Shown piece by piece: positions 35,900-38,678 of a DNA stretch of 38,678 bases. The stretch is taken from positions 1 through 38,678 of the forward strand of contig CANSTR010000016.1 in assembly GCA_947649935.1 (NCBI GenBank), read 5' to 3'. The stretch's first letter is position 1; every line of letters begins with the position of its first letter. The position numbers were made by a program, and so were the translations under genes. The DNA is from an uncultured Clostridia bacterium (lineage in GTDB: Bacteria; Bacillota; Clostridia; TANB77; CAG-508). The notes below the pieces were generated by a model, which saw only the letters and a list, made by a program, of their open reading frames with translations, ran no database searches and had not been told where the DNA came from.

Positions 35900-36691
35900 A
35901 TGTTTCATTTTTCGAATGAAAATATTGTGTATCAAAAGAGTGGAGATTTGGAATATATTCAATTTAAAAAGTTGCTAAAATTGGGTATCAAACATGCCTA
36001 TACTTTGAAAGGAGAAAACCTAGATTTTAGTCAAAATTCTAAGTTTGAAAAATCGAGTTATGAACGCCTTAGCAAAGCGTTAGAAATGGATGAAAAAACA
36101 TTGGTAAAACCAGTACAAACGCATACAAGTTGCGTAAAATGTATTGACCGAATTGTGGAGAGTTCGCAATTGCAAAATGTGGATGGTTTGATTACTAATC
36201 AAAAAGGAATTGCACTGACAACCAAGAACGCAGATTGCATATTACTTTTGTTCTATGACCCAGTCAAAAAAGTGATTGCAAATGTGCATTCTGGTTGGAA
36301 AGGAACGTTTCAAAAAATTGCCGAAAAAACGGTTGTGAAAATGATGAATTTTTATGGTTGCAAACCGCAAGATATTCTTGTTTTTATTTGCCCAAGTATT
36401 CGAAAATGCCATTTTGAAGTGGACGAAGATGTGAAGGATTTATGCGCACAAATTTTTAGTTTTACAAACCGTTTGGAAGAGATAATTGAAGTCGGAGAAA
36501 TCAAAGATGGAAAAACAAAATATATGATTGATACAGTTTTAATTAACCAAATTTTGTTGGAAGATTTAGGCGTGAAAAAAAGTAATATCATTGATTGTGG
36601 AATATGTAGTGTTTGCCATCAAGGTAAAATCCATTCCGCAAGGGCAGAAGGAGAAAATTTTAAGAGAGCAACTGCGGTTATAACTTTGTAA
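35900..36691 (+). CDS. Multicopper-type purine phosphorylase (YfiH/LACC1 family)
   Basis: A 263-residue cytosolic protein of the YfiH/YlmD family, once called polyphenol oxidase and now known to act on purine nucleosides in several cases. Conserved features are VDGLITNQKGIALTTKNADC, ANVHSGWKGTFQKIA and CPSIRKCHFEVDEDV, with the metal-binding His and Cys residues. The final segment ICSVCHQGKIHSARAEG is the usual C-terminal motif. AGGGG precedes the ATG, which is separated from addB by one base, so translation is coupled. Exact substrate is by family only. Confidence 0.9.
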   Translation: MFHFSNENIVYQKSGDLEYIQFKKLLKLGIKHAYTLKGENLDFSQNSKFEKSSYERLSKALEMDEKTLVKPVQTHTSCVKCIDRIVESSQLQNVDGLITNQKGIALTTKNADCILLLFYDPVKKVIANVHSGWKGTFQKIAEKTVVKMMNFYGCKPQDILVFICPSIRKCHFEVDEDVKDLCAQIFSFTNRLEEIIEVGEIKDGKTKYMIDTVLINQILLEDLGVKKSNIIDCGICSVCHQGKIHSARAEGENFKRATAVITL

Positions 36692-36708
36692 AAGTGGGAG
36701 ACAATCTT

Positions 36709-37350
36709 ATGAAAGATATGGAGCTTGTAAAAATTCTATGGGATTATATGAAATTAAATCAAAAATTGGAAAAATGCGACGTTATTTTTGGATTAGGTTG
36801 TCTTGATTTAATGGTGGCAAAAGTTTCAGCAGATTTGTACTTAAAAGGTTATGCTGATAAAATTATTTTTTCGGGTGGTTTTGGTAAGAAATCGAAGAAA
36901 GTTTGGCAGGAGCCAGAAGCTGAAAAATTTGCAAAAATTGCGATGGATTTAGGTGTTCCAAAAGAGAAAATTTATGTGGAAAATAAGGCAAGTAATACAA
37001 GTGAAAATTTTAAATTTATAAAAAGGTTAATACAGACAAATAAATTACCAATAAAATCATGTTTGATTGTTGGCAGACCTTATGTAGAAAAAAGAAGTTA
37101 TGCAGTATTTCAAAAAGTGATGCCAGAGTATAAGGGGATTTTTACATCAGAAAATGTAGAGTGTGAAGAATATTTTGGGCGTTATGTAGGCGAAAAGAAA
37201 AGAGAAGAAATTAGCGTTTTGGTTGGTGATATTCAAAGAATGAAACTGTATGTACAAAAGGGGTGGCAAGTTGCAGTTGATATGCCTGAGCATGTTTGGA
37301 AAGCGTATGAAGAGTTAGTGAAAAGAGGATATTATCAATATGTAATTTAA
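36709..37350 (+). CDS. YdcF-like DUF218 protein
   Basis: A 213-residue protein of the DUF218/YdcF group. Typical motifs are CDVIFGLGCLD, ADKIIFSGGFG, EAEKFAKIAMDLGVPKEKIY and VENKASNTSENFKFIK. No membrane helix is present, so it is cytosolic, like E. coli YdcF, which binds S-adenosylmethionine; the function is unknown. ATG 36709 has GGGAG eight bases before it and is preferred to GTG 36694. It is the last gene of the OGG-AddB operon. Confidence 0.85.
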   Translation: MKDMELVKILWDYMKLNQKLEKCDVIFGLGCLDLMVAKVSADLYLKGYADKIIFSGGFGKKSKKVWQEPEAEKFAKIAMDLGVPKEKIYVENKASNTSENFKFIKRLIQTNKLPIKSCLIVGRPYVEKRSYAVFQKVMPEYKGIFTSENVECEEYFGRYVGEKKREEISVLVGDIQRMKLYVQKGWQVAVDMPEHVWKAYEELVKRGYYQYVI

Positions 37351-37367
37351 TTTTTTACAAAAGACTA

Positions 37368-37407
37368 TTGACAATATGATAAAATTATGATAAAAATCTG
37401 ATAATAA
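37368..37407 (+). promoter_or_regulatory. Toxin-antitoxin promoter with three tandem 11-bp repeats
   Basis: TTGACA (37368-37373) is followed after 17 bp by a weak -10 (TAAAAA, 37391-37396). Overlapping this spacer are three head-to-tail 11-bp units: TATGATAAAAT (37375), TATGATAAAAA (37386) and TCTGATAATAA (37397). One unit per helical turn fits binding by an antitoxin, which commonly represses its own promoter. Confidence 0.55.
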
Positions 37408-37431
37408 ATAATTTACATGGGGGATAAAATT

Positions 37432-37746
37432 ATGATAAATATAAGACCAGTATCGGATTTGAGGAACAAATATCCAGAGATAGAGGAATTGGTTCTAAAG
37501 GAAAATGAAGAAGTTTATTTGACCAAAAATGGCTATGGAACCATGGTTGTGATGAGTTTGGAGAAATATTCGGAACTAATCAAAGAAATTGAATTACAAA
37601 ATAAATTAGAAGAAAGGTTTGGTGAAGTAGATATGGAAAAAGTAATTGATGAAATGGAGAGAGAAATAGAGGATCCTAATACGAAATTTTTGACGCATGA
37701 AGAAGTATTTTCGAAAGCAAGGAGGATTTTGGATGGCGAAATGTGA
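37432..37746 (+). CDS. Phd/YefM-type antitoxin
   Basis: A 104-residue protein with the Phd/YefM N-terminal DNA-binding fold: IRPVSDLRNKYPEIEELVLK, VYLTKNGYGTMVVMSLEKYS. The acidic C-terminal half would bind and neutralise the toxin. ATG 37432 follows GGGGGAT; an in-frame ATG at 37417 overlaps that site and is less likely. The gene overlaps the toxin by 14 bases, the usual arrangement. Confidence 0.9.
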   Translation: MINIRPVSDLRNKYPEIEELVLKENEEVYLTKNGYGTMVVMSLEKYSELIKEIELQNKLEERFGEVDMEKVIDEMEREIEDPNTKFLTHEEVFSKARRILDGEM

Positions 37747-38047
37747 GTACGAAATCGAATATTTACCATCATTTGATAAAGAGTTTAATGAAACTCTTTA
37801 TTATATTATGTACAAATTGAATAACAAAGAAGCTGCTAAAAAATTAATTTCTAATATACAGAAAGCAATTTTTGATAGAAGTATAAATCCAGAAGGGTTT
37901 GAGGTGTATAAAGAAGTAAAAAAAAGAAAGCATAAGTGGTATCGAATTTATATAGGAAACTACATTATTTTTTATACTGTTAAAGATAATGTGATGCAAA
38001 TAGCTAGATTGTTGTATAATAGAAGAGATTTTCAGAAATTAATATAA
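37733..38047 (+). CDS. RelE/ParE-family toxin
   Basis: A 104-residue basic protein. YEIEYLPSFDKEFNETLYYI at the start, then a basic strand region (KKRKHKWYRIYIGNYIIFYT) and the family-typical end LLYNRRDFQKLI. Such toxins cut mRNA in the ribosome (RelE) or poison gyrase (ParE). The R/Y/K-rich centre suggests the RelE side, but this is not settled. ATG 37733 follows AAGGAGG inside the antitoxin gene. Confidence 0.88.
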   Translation: MAKCEYEIEYLPSFDKEFNETLYYIMYKLNNKEAAKKLISNIQKAIFDRSINPEGFEVYKEVKKRKHKWYRIYIGNYIIFYTVKDNVMQIARLLYNRRDFQKLI

Positions 38048-38065
38048 TAAAGAAAGGAAAAATAG

Positions 38066-38665
38066 ATGTACCAAACATTAGAAGAAATAAAAGAACAAGT
38101 GAACAACTGCACAAAATGTGGATTGTGTCAAAATAGGACCAATACTGTATTTGGTGATGGAAATCCGAAGGCCAAAGTCATGTTTATTGGAGAAGGTCCA
38201 GGTGCAGATGAAGACAAGCAAGGTGTGCCTTTTGTCGGAAAAGCTGGACAGCTGATGAATCAAGCATTTCGTGGTTTAGGCATTGACCGAAGCAAAATAT
38301 ACATAGCCAATATTGTAAAATGCAGGCCACCAGGAAATCGAACACCACTAAAAAACGAAGCAGAAAGTTGTCTTGACTATTTGAGAAATCAAGTGATGTT
38401 GGTGCAACCTGAAATCATCGTATTGATGGGGAATACAGCGCTGAAAAATATTTTGGGTGACCAATATGGAATTACATCAAGTCGAGGAAAATGGATTGAG
38501 AAAAAAGACATCAAGTATATGCCAACTTTTCATCCTGCGGCATTGCTAAGAGATGATTCAAAAAAAATCGATTTCTGGAATGATTTAAAATTAGTTTTAG
38601 AAGCCTGTAACGGAAAATTAGAAAAAGCCTCAGTTCAAAAAAATAAAGCAACAAAAATAACATAA
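38066..38665 (+). CDS. Uracil-DNA glycosylase, family 4
   Basis: A 199-residue iron-sulfur glycosylase that removes uracil from DNA. Cluster cysteines are C15, C18, C86 and C102 ([20 protein letters not shown]), with the typical 15 residues between the last two. The catalytic-pocket motif is [19 protein letters not shown] and the late motif is [14 protein letters not shown] precedes the ATG, 18 bp after the toxin gene. The Lys/Ala tail after about 182 is probably disordered. The last 13 bases of the window hold no feature. Confidence 0.95.
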   Translation: MYQTLEEIKEQVNNCTKCGLCQNRTNTVFGDGNPKAKVMFIGEGPGADEDKQGVPFVGKAGQLMNQAFRGLGIDRSKIYIANIVKCRPPGNRTPLKNEAESCLDYLRNQVMLVQPEIIVLMGNTALKNILGDQYGITSSRGKWIEKKDIKYMPTFHPAALLRDDSKKIDFWNDLKLVLEACNGKLEKASVQKNKATKIT

Positions 38666-38678
38666 AAAAATAGACACA

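Overview
The window is AT-rich DNA from a monoderm, endospore-forming Firmicute, most likely an uncultured low-GC member of the Clostridia. The reasons are the clostridial-type rpoB/rpoC, a spoVA spore operon, a type IV pilus locus without a secretin gene, purine-rich Shine-Dalgarno sites and near-consensus sigma-A promoters. TGA is used as a stop (the end of yqeG), so the standard bacterial code applies. No rRNA, tRNA, CRISPR array, insertion sequence or prophage was seen.

Layout. 1-8570: rpoB and rpoC from a strong promoter, with a structured 5' leader and an intergenic hairpin. Both appear to start at TTG, and both proteins end in long acidic tails. A membrane-anchored protein with two Ig-like (Big_2) domains follows. 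8571-9002 is a 432-bp non-coding stretch with a perfect consensus promoter driving a hairpin-rich short transcript, a 13-bp inverted repeat and a second promoter. 9003-13380: yqeG, a GxGD prepilin peptidase lacking the methylase domain, an M24 Xaa-Pro aminopeptidase, a CBS-domain HlyC/CNNM protein and a small membrane coiled-coil protein. 13381-16533: palindromic repeats, a promoter, an extracellular substrate-binding/VWA protein and a TelA protein, closed by a bidirectional terminator.

16540-19819 (minus strand) holds an XRE regulator and the spore operon dodecin-spoVAC-spoVAD-spoVAE-yetF, preceded by a sigma-G-like promoter. 20036-30448 (plus strand) is a type IV pilus operon: PilM-PilN fusion, PilO-like, PilP-like bitopic protein, two major-type pilins, a PilD-like protein that keeps the methylase cysteines but has lost GxGD, a minor pilin, then PilB, PilT and PilC. 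30459-38665: OGG-type glycosylase, secreted transglutaminase, AddB, a YfiH/LACC1-type protein, a YdcF-like protein, a Phd/RelE-type toxin-antitoxin pair and a family 4 uracil-DNA glycosylase.

How the parts fit. The pilus genes form a near-complete monoderm machine: PilM/N/O/P-like alignment complex, platform PilC, motors PilB and PilT, and three pilins. Its maturation enzyme seems split between the genes at 9.5 kb (peptidase) and 24.3 kb (methylase). The spoVA operon handles dipicolinic acid uptake into the spore and is headed by a flavin-binding dodecin. Several copies of a short GTAGGGG...CCCTAC palindromic repeat lie between genes.

The most novel-looking points are the split prepilin peptidase, the dodecin-spoVA linkage, the rpoB/rpoC leader structures with acidic tails, and the VWA/TelA cassette.
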